64,000 bases of DNA. It comes from Antitrichia curtipendula. Its lineage: Eukaryota; Streptophyta; Bryopsida; Hypnales; Leucodontaceae. Numbering within the stretch: position 1 is the first letter of the stretch; each line of letters opens with the position of its first letter. Of the stretch, positions 35,860 through 45,554 are shown one piece after another. The position numbers were made by a program, and so were the translations under genes. Where the stretch lies: the NCBI GenBank assembly GCA_951230915.1, contig OX579636.1, forward strand, positions 1,069,001 to 1,133,000, read 5' to 3'. The notes under the pieces are model-generated. The model did no database searches, was not told the origin of the DNA, and was given only the letters and a program-made list of their open reading frames with translations.

Positions 35860-36103
35860 ACCCGCGGTCAACCAAGACGAGGTCGCCCCAATCCCGCGGG
35901 CGCCCCAAACCCGAAGTCTCCTACATTCCTTCATTTGGGCAGAAAAGGACTCTCCCTACTCAAGTTCTGCAATGATTCGAGTTCTCCAATGATCCCCCAT
36001 TTGGGAAGGAAGAAAGGGTCTATCCCCACCCAAGGTCACCCAAGACCCGAAGTCTCCTCCATTCTTTCAATGGCTCCCACACCCACCCGAGCTCTTCCAA
36101 GAC
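35860..36103 (+). repeat. GC-rich GGTCGCC-type block, loosely spaced
   Basis: Degenerate CCCGCGGTC, GAGGTCGCCC and CCCGAAGTCTCC words at irregular spacing, plus-strand polarity. It merges into the 114-bp array. Confidence 0.6.
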
Positions 36104-36753
36104 AAGAGGTCGCCCAAGGCAAAAGGGCGCCCTAAGAGGTCGCCTAGACCCGAAATCGCTCCTTCAACACAACATTCGACCAATTTTGAGACATGAATTC
36201 AACCCACACCCACCTGAGGTCGCCCTCTACCTGCGGTCGCCTAGACCCGAAATCGCTCATTAAACACAACATTCGACCAATTTGGAGACATGAACTCAAC
36301 CCACACCCACCCGAGGCCGCCCAAGACAAGAGGTCGCCCTCTACCTGCGGTCGCCTGGACCTGAAATCGCTCCTTCAACACAACATTCGACCAATTTGGA
36401 GACATGAACTCAACCCACACCCACCCGAGGTTGCCCAAGACAAGAGGTCGCCCTCTACCTGCGGTCGCCTAGACCCGAAATCGCTCATTAAACACAACAT
36501 TTGACCAATTTGGAGACATGAACTCAACCCACACCCACCTGAGGTCGCCCAAGACAAGAGGTCGCCCTCTACCTGCGATCGCCTAGACCCGAAATCGCTC
36601 CTTCAACACAACATTTGACCAATTTGGAGACATGAACTCAACCCACACCCACCTGAGGTCGCCCAAGACAAGAGGTCGCCCTCTACCTGCGGTCACCTGG
36701 ACCCGAAATTGCTCCTTCAACACAACATTCGACCAATTTGGAGACATGAACTC
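36104..36753 (+). repeat. 114-bp tandem array, ~6 copies, with GGTCGCC core
   Basis: CCAATTT(T/G)GAGACATGAA recurs at 36180, 36277, 36391, 36505, 36619 and 36733. Four successive periods are exactly 114 bp. The first is 97 bp because it lacks a 17-bp piece (the AAGACAAGAGGTCGCC part). Each unit contains CTCTACCTGCGGTCGCCT and CCCGAAATCGCTC. Copies differ by only a few substitutions, so expansion is fairly recent. Confidence 0.92.
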
Positions 36754-36858
36754 AGAATGACTCAAGATTAAATATAAATCATAATAGCTCAAAGATGAAA
36801 TCAAAATACAATAATCCAATTGTAAAATAATTGTAACAACAAAATTAAATCCTTTGAC

Positions 36859-37004
36859 AAGTCGATTTGTTGAAATTGCATTCCAAAATGATAGCATAAA
36901 TCCCTAAAGTCGATTTGTTGAAATTGCATTCCAAAATGATAGCATAAATCCCTAAAGTCGGTTTGTTGAAATTGCATTCCAAAATGATAGCATAAATCCC
37001 TAAA
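36859..37004. repeat. 48-bp tandem array, 3 copies
   Basis: GTCG(A/G)TTTGTTGAAATTGC recurs at 36861, 36909 and 36957. Copies are nearly identical. The period is a multiple of three but no gene context supports translation. Confidence 0.9.
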
Positions 37005-37585
37005 AAACAATTGTCCATTAAACACCTAATTGAAAGGCCTAAGGCATGTACAAGTGAATAGCAAAGTAATACAATGTCAATAGTGAATTATAATTTGGTG
37101 CAATGTAAAAGGTCTTCTCAAACCCTAGACCCTAGACCCTAATACCAAGTTTATTAATTTTGTATGCCATGCCTAGAGTTATGTAATCCCACTTCTTTTG
37201 CTTCTTTATGAAGAAGTCACCTAAATATATAGAAGTGACATCCATGTTTTATTTTTCATTGTGAATTTTTTTCAATTCAACGGCCTTTCCCTTTATATGT
37301 AATTTTGAATAAAATGAAGTAAATGGTACATGACTAAAATGAATGGTGGAGGAGAAAGTAATAAAATGTGGAATGGATTTACTAAACCTCCATCCATTAG
37401 ACCCCACATGGCCTATCTTCCACATTTTGGTGATGAAAAATCTTAGTGGTTTTGTAGAACCTTACTAAATTTTTAATTGTGGTAGTTGACATGTTTTTCT
37501 CAAAATTCATTTCAAAGTGTACCATGAGCATCCAAAATCAGATTTAGGAAGTGAAAGATTTTGATCTCTCTACCCGTGGTCACCA
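37005..37585. other. AT-rich spacer with telomere-like tract
   Basis: Non-coding. It contains ACCCTAGACCCTAGACCCTA near 37123-37142, three imperfect copies of a plant-telomere-like unit (canonical CCCTAAA). That is too short and imperfect to call a telomere. Confidence 0.4.
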
Positions 37586-37589
37586 TGCC

Positions 37590-38045
37590 TTGGATTCCAT
37601 GAATTTCAAACTTGAATTTCCCTACTTCCTGGACCTGAGGTCGCCCCACCCGCGGTCGCCTCTGCCTTGGATTCTGGGAATTTCAAACTTGAATTTCCCT
37701 CCTTCCTGGACAAGAGGTCGCCGCACTCGTGGTCGCCCCTAGTCCCCTACCTTGGATTCTGGGAATTTCAAACTTGAATTGCCCTCCTTCCTGGACCCGA
37801 GGTCGCCCTACCTGCGGTCGCCCCTAATTTGGATTATGTGAATTTGAAACTTGAATTTTCCCTCCCTCCCGGACCCGCAAACGTCTCATCCGCGGTTGCC
37901 CAGGTCTCCATGTTCATGAAATTCAAAACTTGAATTTCTTCCCTCCTGAATCCGCGAACGACCTAAACCCGCGGTCGCCCTGGACCCGCGGTCGCCTTTC
38001 TTGCGAACGCGCCCGGATCCGTATTCGCCCAGCGCGACTTCGGGT
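37590..38045 (+). repeat. 77-85-bp imperfect tandem repeat with GGTCGCC units
   Basis: TTTCAAACTTGAATTTCCC and its variants recur at about 37604, 37681, 37766, 37843 and 37921, each followed by GGACC(C/T)GAGGTCGCC and CCCGCGGTCGCC. Polarity is the same as the downstream gene. The last 70 bp is GGTCGCC/CCCGCGGTCGCC only, running into the core promoter of GW/WCH-3. Confidence 0.88.
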
Positions 38046-38145
38046 ACATAAGAGGTCGCCCCCTCCCATTCTCGTCACTTTTGATTCCAGCGCTGCGCAC
38101 TGTCTTTCATCCGTCTCAGAGCAGCTGAATGCGTGCTCGTGTTCT
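38040..38145 (+). promoter_or_regulatory. Conserved core promoter and leader of GW/WCH-3
   Basis: GGGTACATAAGAGGTCGCCC (38042-38061), then CCCATTCTCGTCAC, GCGCACTGTCTTTCATCCGT and AGCTGAATGCGTGCTCGTG. It aligns in order and spacing with the leaders at 31245-31345 and 34185-34275. TATA to ATG is about 189 bp. Confidence 0.65.
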
Positions 38146-38233
38146 AGGATTTTGGGGCTTGTAATTGCTACCAAATTTGCGTCATCGGACTATCCTTTTT
38201 TTGGTGGAGTTCCCAAGGTTGAAATCATCCACG

Positions 38234-39757
38234 ATGGACGCTAACACGAAAAAGATTAAGAAGAAAGGAGATAGCCAACACCAAAACCGTCGCATCCTTC
38301 TTAATCCAGGGGCTGTGGCATTTCAAGGTTGGGATCGAATCAATGGAGATTGGACGATGGTGATTTGCAAGAAGTTTGTGGAGTGGTGCCATATTGACAA
38401 GCTATTCCCTCTTCATCAACACAAGTTGCATCTGAAGATGAATGCTGCAAATCTACATTACTGCAAGGATGTCGCATTTGTGCAACGTTGTATCAAAGTG
38501 CATCGACATTTGTACAACACACGAACAGTGGTCAGGAGCGAGGTCCCGTTGTTCATTTGTCAAATGGTGTATGCAGAGCTAGTCTTGGCGCGAACGGTAG
38601 ATTGGACTACCGTCAAGGCATCGAAGCTTATCACCATTCCAAGAGCCAAAGACATTCCGAGGGCGGCTCCCTCCGCTAATCCGTGGGACGGGCTAAAAAA
38701 GAAGAAGTTGATCCAAACAGGGGTGGCGGATGAAGAATACGTGTGGTCAACTCATGCGAGTTCAGCTAGCGAAGAAAGCTCGGATGAAGAACTTACCTCG
38801 GGCGCTCCTATGGATGCAATGGAAGTAATCCCATTGGATGTTATCCCACTTCAGGTTCATCATCCCGAAAACAATGAAGTATTGCAACATGTGTTCGCAT
38901 GCATCCAAATAGAAGCACTTGATAGACTGGATGGAGAGATCGAAACAGAGGAGGAGGAGGTGGTGCCGCCTTTGTTGGCATTGCCTTGGGTGGAAGAAGT
39001 ACCGGCAATAGAAGAACACGTTGAAGGTTCCCATCGTCGAGATACCACGAAAGCCAAAAAATAGTTTTACAAAGAGAAACTTCATCAGCTTCTTGAAGAT
39101 TTGGCAAGGACAGAGGAAGCATGTCAAAATTATAAAAAGAAGACTGTGGAAACTTTTGATGGTGAATATGTGTCCACCCTCCAAGAAAAAATTGAAAGTG
39201 GGCAAATCCATTTGGCCGTGCAAGCTAGAGAGATAGCAGACCTGGAAGCATTTTACCGGGAATTTTCCGGTGGTCCAGACGAAGGGCCTAGCGTTGGCGG
39301 CAGTGAGGAAGCCAAGGCTCGGCTTTCCAAAATTATAGAAGATTGCAGGATGGAAAAAGATCGGTACATTACTACAAAGAGAAGTGTGGAGGAAGGACGG
39401 TCAAGGATAATTCACCTGACCGAAATCGGGGATTGGGCCCCTCTTGATCGTGTCTCCAAATTCGATGCCCAAGATGTAGATAAGCTATATGGGACACCGC
39501 AAGCAGAAGTAGCCGACTTGAAGAAGAAGTTAGCTACTTGTCTCTCGTTGGAAGAGAATTTGCAACGAAGCGTGTATCAATTGAACCAACACATTGATTT
39601 ATCCAAATCGTGGAGAAAAGCTTGGAGGCAAGGTTACTTTAAGAGCTTCGGGCCACGTAACATCGCATATCTAAAGAGGGTAGAGAACGAGGTGATGGTC
39701 GAGCTGGAATCCGAGAAAAATAAAAGAGAAGAGAAGGACAAGAAGGATATTGCATGA
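38234..39757 (+). pseudogene. GW/WCH-3: unknown protein, one nonsense codon
   Basis: Third member of the unrecognised family, 508 codons including the stop. The start is ATG at 38234 (acgATGG). Residues 7-20 are basic (KKIKKKGDSQHQNRR). The conserved domain (about 30-130) reads FQGWDRINGDW, EWCHIDKLFPLHQHK, NLHYCKDVAFVQRC, RSEVPLFICQMVYAELVL and VDWTTVK. The EEYVWSTHASSASEESSDEE motif parallels GW/WCH-2. An in-frame TAG at 39062-39064 (from CAG if C changed to T) follows AKK. The frame then continues through a Lys/Glu-rich coiled-coil half with SWRKAWRQGYF and ends at TGA 39757. There is no frameshift and no RING. A truncated 276-residue product is the alternative reading. Confidence 0.7.
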
Positions 39758-40599
39758 TTTTGATTAGTTGCAATTGTTGTAGGACTATATGCTTTTGTAA
39801 ACATGTATATATACCCGCAGATTATGTATTTGATATTCAGGATTTAATGCAAATTTGTCCATTTCAAATCTTGATTTTCTATTGTTGAGGGCTCTTGGAT
39901 ATAAGGCTCTAGGAAATAGGGCTCTTGTACATTAGAGGTTGGAGAAAAATCACATCAGAATTTAAATTACAAAATTTGTGGACTACAATTTCATTACACA
40001 TAAATTGATTGTAGTTCAACATGTTATGCCATTTAAAACCGACCATCTTTAAAGAAGCCACTTCTTCAAGTAGAACACGGGAAAAAAAAATTAAAAGATA
40101 TCAAATTGGTTTAAAATTTGAACATGGTTATGATCAAACATTGTAATCTTCCAACTCATAAGTGATGTTGTTATGTTTTGTTTTGCCCTTACACGTGGAG
40201 CATGTGTCTTTCTTTTTAAAATTTGAAATTACTATGCATTTTTTAGGAAATAATGAAGAAATTCCATATCTCATACAGAATATACTCAAAATATCTTACA
40301 TTTTCACCATAGAATTATTTTATGATTAATAACATCATTATGTACACCGAAGTTGACGTGCCATGCTAAAATCGGAGACATAACTAACCATACTTATAGG
40401 CCCAAAGTTCATATTGCTATAAAATAGTAAAAATTAGCATTATTTCAAATATTCCAATTGAAATAAAAAATGTATGTAACAAGCGTGCCAAGCATTAGGT
40501 AGACTCAAGATCAAGAAATGCCATTTGAATTCATGAAATTCACAGCAGTAAAAAACTACAAGAAATGCCCAAAATTCACTTTAAGGGTGATTTGTGGAT
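39758..40599. other. 3' flank of GW/WCH-3
   Basis: AT-rich, non-coding. No clear poly(A) signal or further gene was recognised. Confidence 0.45.
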
Positions 40600-41400
40600 T
40601 AACCTAAAGCCCCAAGGTCTTTTTTCCATCAAAACACACTTAAAACTGCCACTTCTATTGCAAAGAGCAAAAAACTATAAAAATTGTTTTTTTTTGCATA
40701 TCTAACCGTAGGATCTGATACTAGACTAGTATAAGAATGTATGCAAGAAATTTCAGAAACTTTGACCACATAGATTGCAAGATATTTGCATTCAAAGTGA
40801 AGAAAACAAGTTTTTTTGCACCTTGCTTGACTAGATTTATGGGCTTTGAACCTATTTAACTTAAATTTTTTGTATTGCTGATTTTGATTTTCTAAGATTA
40901 TATGTTGAATAATTCAGTTGAGAATCTAGGAAAAAAAATTCAAGAAAAAAACACTAAATTTTCACTCATTAAAAAATTGTTAAATAGAAGTAGGTTCAAG
41001 ATTGAAGGAATAACTAAATCGTTAATAGCTCAAAGGCAAAATTGAAATACCATAATCCAAACGGTGAGATTGTTCTAGCAAGCAAATTCAACCTTGTCTA
41101 ACAATTTTTTTCTGAAAATTGAAAAAAATTCCATTAAAAAATGAATCCTAAAAGTTATTTTTTCAAGAAGATGCTTAGATTGCCCGAAAAACTAAGATTG
41201 TCCATAACTTTTTCATTTTTAGTCCAAATAGAATGAATCAAAGCTTCAAATGTACACAAAAGACATAGATTTTGGAAAAAACATTTAAGAAATTTATTTT
41301 GACTTTTTGTGATTTTTTTGTGTTGCCCGCCAAACTCTATTTTTGGCATAACTTTTTCTCCCGGGCACCATTTGAAATAAAAATTATATATCCACAAAGC
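40600..41400 (-). repeat. Dispersed long repeat, reverse copy R2
   Basis: Most complete inverse of L1. In plus order it has AAACTGCCACTTCTATTGC (40645), CCGTAGGATC (40706), TTTTCACTCATT (40961), GAGATTGTTCTAGCAAG (41065), GATTGTCCATAAC (41194), CAAATAGAATGAATCAAAGC (41225) and CTCCCGGGCACC (41361). L1 and R2 can be aligned over about 0.8 kb by eye. Confidence 0.75.
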
Positions 41401-41454
41401 TCCACAAGCGGCCCTAAAAAGAAAAAAAAAATTGCACACATGCTTACCCATGGA

Positions 41455-41640
41455 CCATGGTCGCATTCTACTGGAATTGCGGTCGCCCCAGAAAAGGACG
41501 TGCAGTCGCCTGGCGAGCACCCGAAGTCGCCCTTCATGGGACCCGCGGTCGCCCCCTCAGTCTGTACCCGAGGTCACCCCTGTACCCGAGGTCGCCCTCA
41601 CCCACAACCCCTCTTGGACTATAAAGCCTGAAGGGTAGCC
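41455..41640 (+). promoter_or_regulatory. GGTCGCC block and TATA-like box upstream of a hAT BED exon
   Basis: GCGGTCGCCCC, CCGAAGTCGCCC, CCGCGGTCGCCCC and CCCGAGGTCGCCC units (41470-41607) are followed by GACTATAAAGCC at 41618. This is the same polarity as at GW/WCH genes, here about 235 bp before the ATG of a hAT-type fragment. Confidence 0.5.
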
Positions 41641-41853
41641 ATTGCCTCTCATCTTGCTCCGGTGATAAAGCTCTTGTCTTGAATCCTCTAAAGAGGCTTC
41701 CTACGGACGTTTAGGTTCTTCGGAGGGCAACAACCTAGCTTTGAGAGGTTCATAGGACCACTCTTGGCGGGTGGCTTTGTCATTACTTCTTTTGATTGGT
41801 CCGGTTATTTCGACAAAGTAATTTTTTTGTGAGACCCATTGCGGATCTGCAAG

Positions 41854-42210
41854 ATGGCTGGCCGAGGTGGTGGGAGGACAACGCCTACTAACGATACACG
41901 TAGGGCCACAAAGGAGTGGGACCCTTGGCTCATAACGTGCACTGAAGGTGATGCCTCCTTGTATCCGAAGAAATGCAGATTCTATATGTAAAGCACAGTA
42001 TTTGTACGAAACAGGGCATTGACTCACTTTGGATTTGGCGCCACGCGTAGACAGAATCTTTGTCAACGTATCCCTCCAAACGTATTGGAAAAATTAAGGA
42101 ACTGTATGGGGGTTGTTCCAAAATTCATGAGCTACGAAGAAATGTACGATGCGCCGAATGCACTCAATGCAGATGATGGTGTTGTTGGGCCCCTTGTTGG
42201 GCCTGAAGCA
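41854..42210 (+). pseudogene. hAT-type N-terminal (BED-like) fragment
   Basis: One frame from ATG 41854 (MAGRGGGRTTP) reads KEWDPWLITC, then STVFVRNRALTHFGFG and QNLCQRIPPNVLEKL. It aligns by eye with the BED-finger start of hAT-1 (VQCQACKLVFAKKPVRMFSHLGYAG). A TAA at 41989-41991 breaks it, in-frame and compatible with CAA to TAA. The zinc ligands are only partly preserved. The frame runs into the GGACG block and no DUF659 or dimerisation domain follows, so this is an orphan 5' end. Confidence 0.5.
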
Positions 42211-42214
42211 GGGT

Positions 42215-42600
42215 TGACAGGACGTCCGGACGTCCGAACATCCGCGTCCACGTCCAGCGGACGTGAACGCTGACCCCCGGACGTCTTTTGACATCCCTGG
42301 ACGGGCCGTCCGACCGTCCAGCTGACCAATCGGTCGGCCCGTCCGATCGGTCGGATCGTCCGCGCGGTCGGGAGGCTCGCGGACAGTCTCGCGGACGGGC
42401 CCTCGAACGGACAAGGCGGACGGCGGACGGACGTGATCGAGCGGACGGATCTTGCGGACGGGATCGTGCGGACGCGATCGCGCGGATGGGCACGTGCGGA
42501 CGGGACGTTCGCGCGATCACGTCCGCACGATCTGCCCGTCCGATTCTGGGCCGTCCGATTCGCACGTACGCGTCCGCATTGCCTGGTCCGCCTTCGAATG
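42215..42600. repeat. GC-rich GGACG/CGTCC block A
   Basis: Dense mixture of GGACG and CGTCC words in both orientations, with CGGTCGG, GCGGACGG and CGCGCGGTCGG. No fixed period is visible. The G+C content is very high against AT-rich flanks. Open frames across it on both strands are Arg/Asp/Ser-rich and are repeat artefacts. Confidence 0.88.
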
Positions 42601-42625
42601 CCATAAATAGCGCGGCGGACGGCTC
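42598..42625 (+). promoter_or_regulatory. TATA-like box before GW/WCH-4
   Basis: GCCATAAATAGCGCGG at 42600 lies at the edge of the GGACG block and about 280 bp before the ATG of GW/WCH-4. Confidence 0.4.
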
Positions 42626-42884
42626 ATTCCTCACAATCGTTTCCCTTGCGGAGTGGGTGATCCAATGCCTCTCAGTGGCTCTGCGCGCCCCTTTTGTTTT
42701 GGTGCGTGAACGATTGTGCTCGGATACTGAATTGCACCAATTTATTTTGGTGACTACTTGGTTTTGAAGGCCTTGCTAACAACTTCACCTCGTTTCATTG
42801 GCAACTGTCAAACATTTTGTTCAGTTCTCCTAAAGATTCATGTGAACTTTGTCATCAAATCATTTCATTTTAATCAAGGTTATC

Positions 42885-43982
42885 ATGCCTCGCAATAGTA
42901 GTTCAAGGTCCAGTAACAAAAGCAAATCCCAGGACATGAACTGGGGAGATTAGGCAAATCCAATGTGTGTAGCTGAACTTGGATGGGAAGAAGAGCCCAA
43001 GAAGGTTTGGAACTGCACAATGTGCAAAAAGTACGTCAAAATGACGCACCTCTCCAAAATGTGGTCACAAGAAAGAGCAGACAAGCAAGTTCGACGCTGG
43101 GAAAGACAAATTTCCACGTGAGAGAGCCAACACTTTGTGTACCGATACGAGGAAGTAACGCGGTGCGCTGAGCTGCCGGACTCCAAACCAAATGTTATGA
43201 ATTATTCCAACATGGCCATGGTTTGGGCAGAGATTGTACTCCACAAAGATGTAGATTGGCGCACAATTTACGGGAAAAATGTTGACAATATGAAGCGCAC
43301 TGACGTTGTTATTTATACGAGTTGAACTCAACCGAGCGATTGTATGCGAATGTGGTCCAATCGAGGGTAGTTTGGATTTCCGCCGGTTGTATTGCCGGAT
43401 GCTGAAGATGAATGGTCGGACGACGATGATGTAGAAGACAATCCAGCACCCGTAACATTTACAGTGGGACATGAGCGTCAAGAAGCTCGGGAAGACATCG
43501 AGTTCAATCAACAAATGCAAGAAGCTATGCGTAGGAGCATGGAGGATCGGGGTCAACAACACGCGCATGACAGGTCCTACCAACATGATCGTACTGCATC
43601 TGGTTCACAAGATGGTCAAAGGGTCTTACTCTACGCTAACGACCCCCGAGGTACTTATTACAACCCAGAAAGAAGCCATGGAACCACACATGATTTTGGA
43701 TCTAGCCAAGGAGGCTCCCAATACTTGTCCGGATCTACTACGGGTGGTTCATATGAGCGTCACACAGGCTCTCGTCATGTCGAACCAAGGCAAGGAAGGT
43801 CTCAGCACCGTGATGTAGTTCCTCCTCCAACTTTTGGAGGTCCTTACTATGGAAATCCCAATCAAGGAGCTACGCCAAGCGACTATGGATGCACTTGGGG
43901 CGGAGGACCATATCTTGGCACTTATGGATCCGGTTCCACACCACCAAAACGTAGAGATGACATCCATTCAGATTCCAAGTAA
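42885..43982 (+). pseudogene. GW/WCH-4: most diverged copy, four nonsense codons
   Basis: A single frame of 366 codons from ATG 42885 to TAA 43982. It is interrupted by TAG 42951, TGA 43119, TGA 43323 and TAG 43368, with no frameshift. The family pattern is recognisable although diverged: LGWEEEPKKVW (against KGWNEEPEPW), an MTHLSKMW block (against WCHISKMF), RYEEVTRCAELP, MVWAEIVLHKDVDWRTIYGK (against AYAEVALQKEVNWSTVK), then an EDEWSDDDDVEDN acidic motif. The C-terminal third is low complexity, rich in G, S, Y, P and H. All four stops can come from C-to-T changes. Assignment to the family rests on these aligned blocks. I consider it likely but not certain. Confidence 0.6.
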
Positions 43983-44259
43983 AGTAGGTAGAGCTATTTT
44001 AGTCGTTGTCTCACAATCGAGTGGGCCTTGGAATCTTTTGTTATTGGATTATGGAGTGTGGCAATCATAGTACAAACATATCGGCATCTCGGCGAATAGC
44101 ATTTACGATTTTACGTACTAAAATATTTTGATGTAAATATATTGTATTAAAATGTATTTGGAGGTTGGTACTTGGTATCATCATAGCGGTATTGTTCAAG
44201 TATCAATTGTATTGCTTTTCAATATAAAAAATATTTGCGCATGACCAAATTCTATTGTC

Positions 44260-45554
44260 ATTATCCCCTAATCGTTTTTGACTATGTTTTCACCAAAAAC
44301 GTTCCAAAACTGCCATTTCTAATACTAGTGTCAAATTTTAGAAAAAAAACATTCTTGGACACATGTAACCATAGGATCTTGTAGTAAACTTGTTTAAGAA
44401 GATGTGGAAAAAATTTCAGAATTTTCCACCATGTGGATTGCAAGATAATAGTGTTTGAATTGACAAAAATCCTTTTTTTGTCCCTGCAAAAAAACGGGCA
44501 GCTGCCCTTCACAAGGTCACATTCATATGAAAAAATGTCCAAAATGGTGGTTACTCTTTGGATTTATTCTTGAAGGCAAGTTGGATACATGCTTGAAAAT
44601 TTTCAGATCATTTGGAATTGTACAACATATAGGAAAAAAATAGTAAGTAGGAAGAGGTAGAGAATGATTCAAAACACTAAATTGTGAAGAATTTATTTAT
44701 GGAATTGAAAAATGCCAATCCAACGGTTGTAATGTTGTAATAAACAATCTACACCCAATGTTTTTATTTTTTTTCAAAAATATTGAAAATTCAGTTAAAT
44801 AAAAGACTTCAAGTCTTCAAAGTTTATTTTAGAGTTGAAATTCCATAACTACCCTTAAACTAAGAATCCTCATAACTTTTGACTCATAGATCTAAATGGA
44901 ATGATTCAAAGCTTCCCACGTACATATAAATCTAAAGAACCAATTGAAAATTTTTATTTTCTTAAAAAGTGATTTTTGAAGAAGTTTTTTTTCGCTGCCC
45001 GTGCTGCCCGCCAAGGACTGAAAATGACATATCATGCAATAACTTTTTAACCATGTAGTCTAAATGTATGAAAATTGTTGGGCCTTAAAGCTACTCCTTG
45101 GGCACGTGTTGTATGAAAATTTCAGAGAAAAAAAATATAAATTTCATTTGTAGTGAGCTGCCCAAAATCGCTATTTTGCCAAAAAAATCACTTTGGTCTT
45201 TTAGAGGTTATATGTGTTCAACATTGATTATACAATTTTGAACCCAACCATACCAAGCTAACATCCATCAACAATAATTGTTGCATTGCACTTCTCATTC
45301 AAGGATTTCAAGCAAAATATATGATGAATGCATAAATAGATGGTAGACATTGGACACTGGAAGTTTCAAAACACACAAACATTTCAAAACTTTATATGAA
45401 TTATAAGGGTGCACATATATTGGCATACATTGATGGTGCATATATATACTAAATAGTTTGCAAACAATCATGCAAATTTATGTACTCGCCTCTACATTTA
45501 CCTAATACTTTTATAGTTCTATCACTTCTATGTCGTCCACTAACACCATAGACA
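44260..45554 (-). repeat. Dispersed long repeat, reverse copy R3, and AT-rich flank
   Basis: AAACTGCCATTTCTAATAC (44307), CCATAGGATC (44369), GTGGATTGCAAGATAA (44432) and CTAAATGGAATGATTC (44891) follow the R2 order with more divergence. The rest up to 45554 is AT-rich without a gene. Confidence 0.6.

Noticed and set aside
36193..36557. Repeat proteins encoded by the 114-bp array
   Set aside because: The array is open on both strands simply because 114 is a multiple of three; copies match at DNA level, with no sign of selection on one frame.
36104..37004. CRISPR-like arrangement of the 114-bp and 48-bp arrays
   Set aside because: Direct tandem repeats without variable spacers, in a eukaryotic context.
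42164..42767. Long open frames through the GGACG island on both strands
   Set aside because: They encode Arg/Asp/Ser repeats on both strands because the island lacks stop codons; no domain and no start or splice context.
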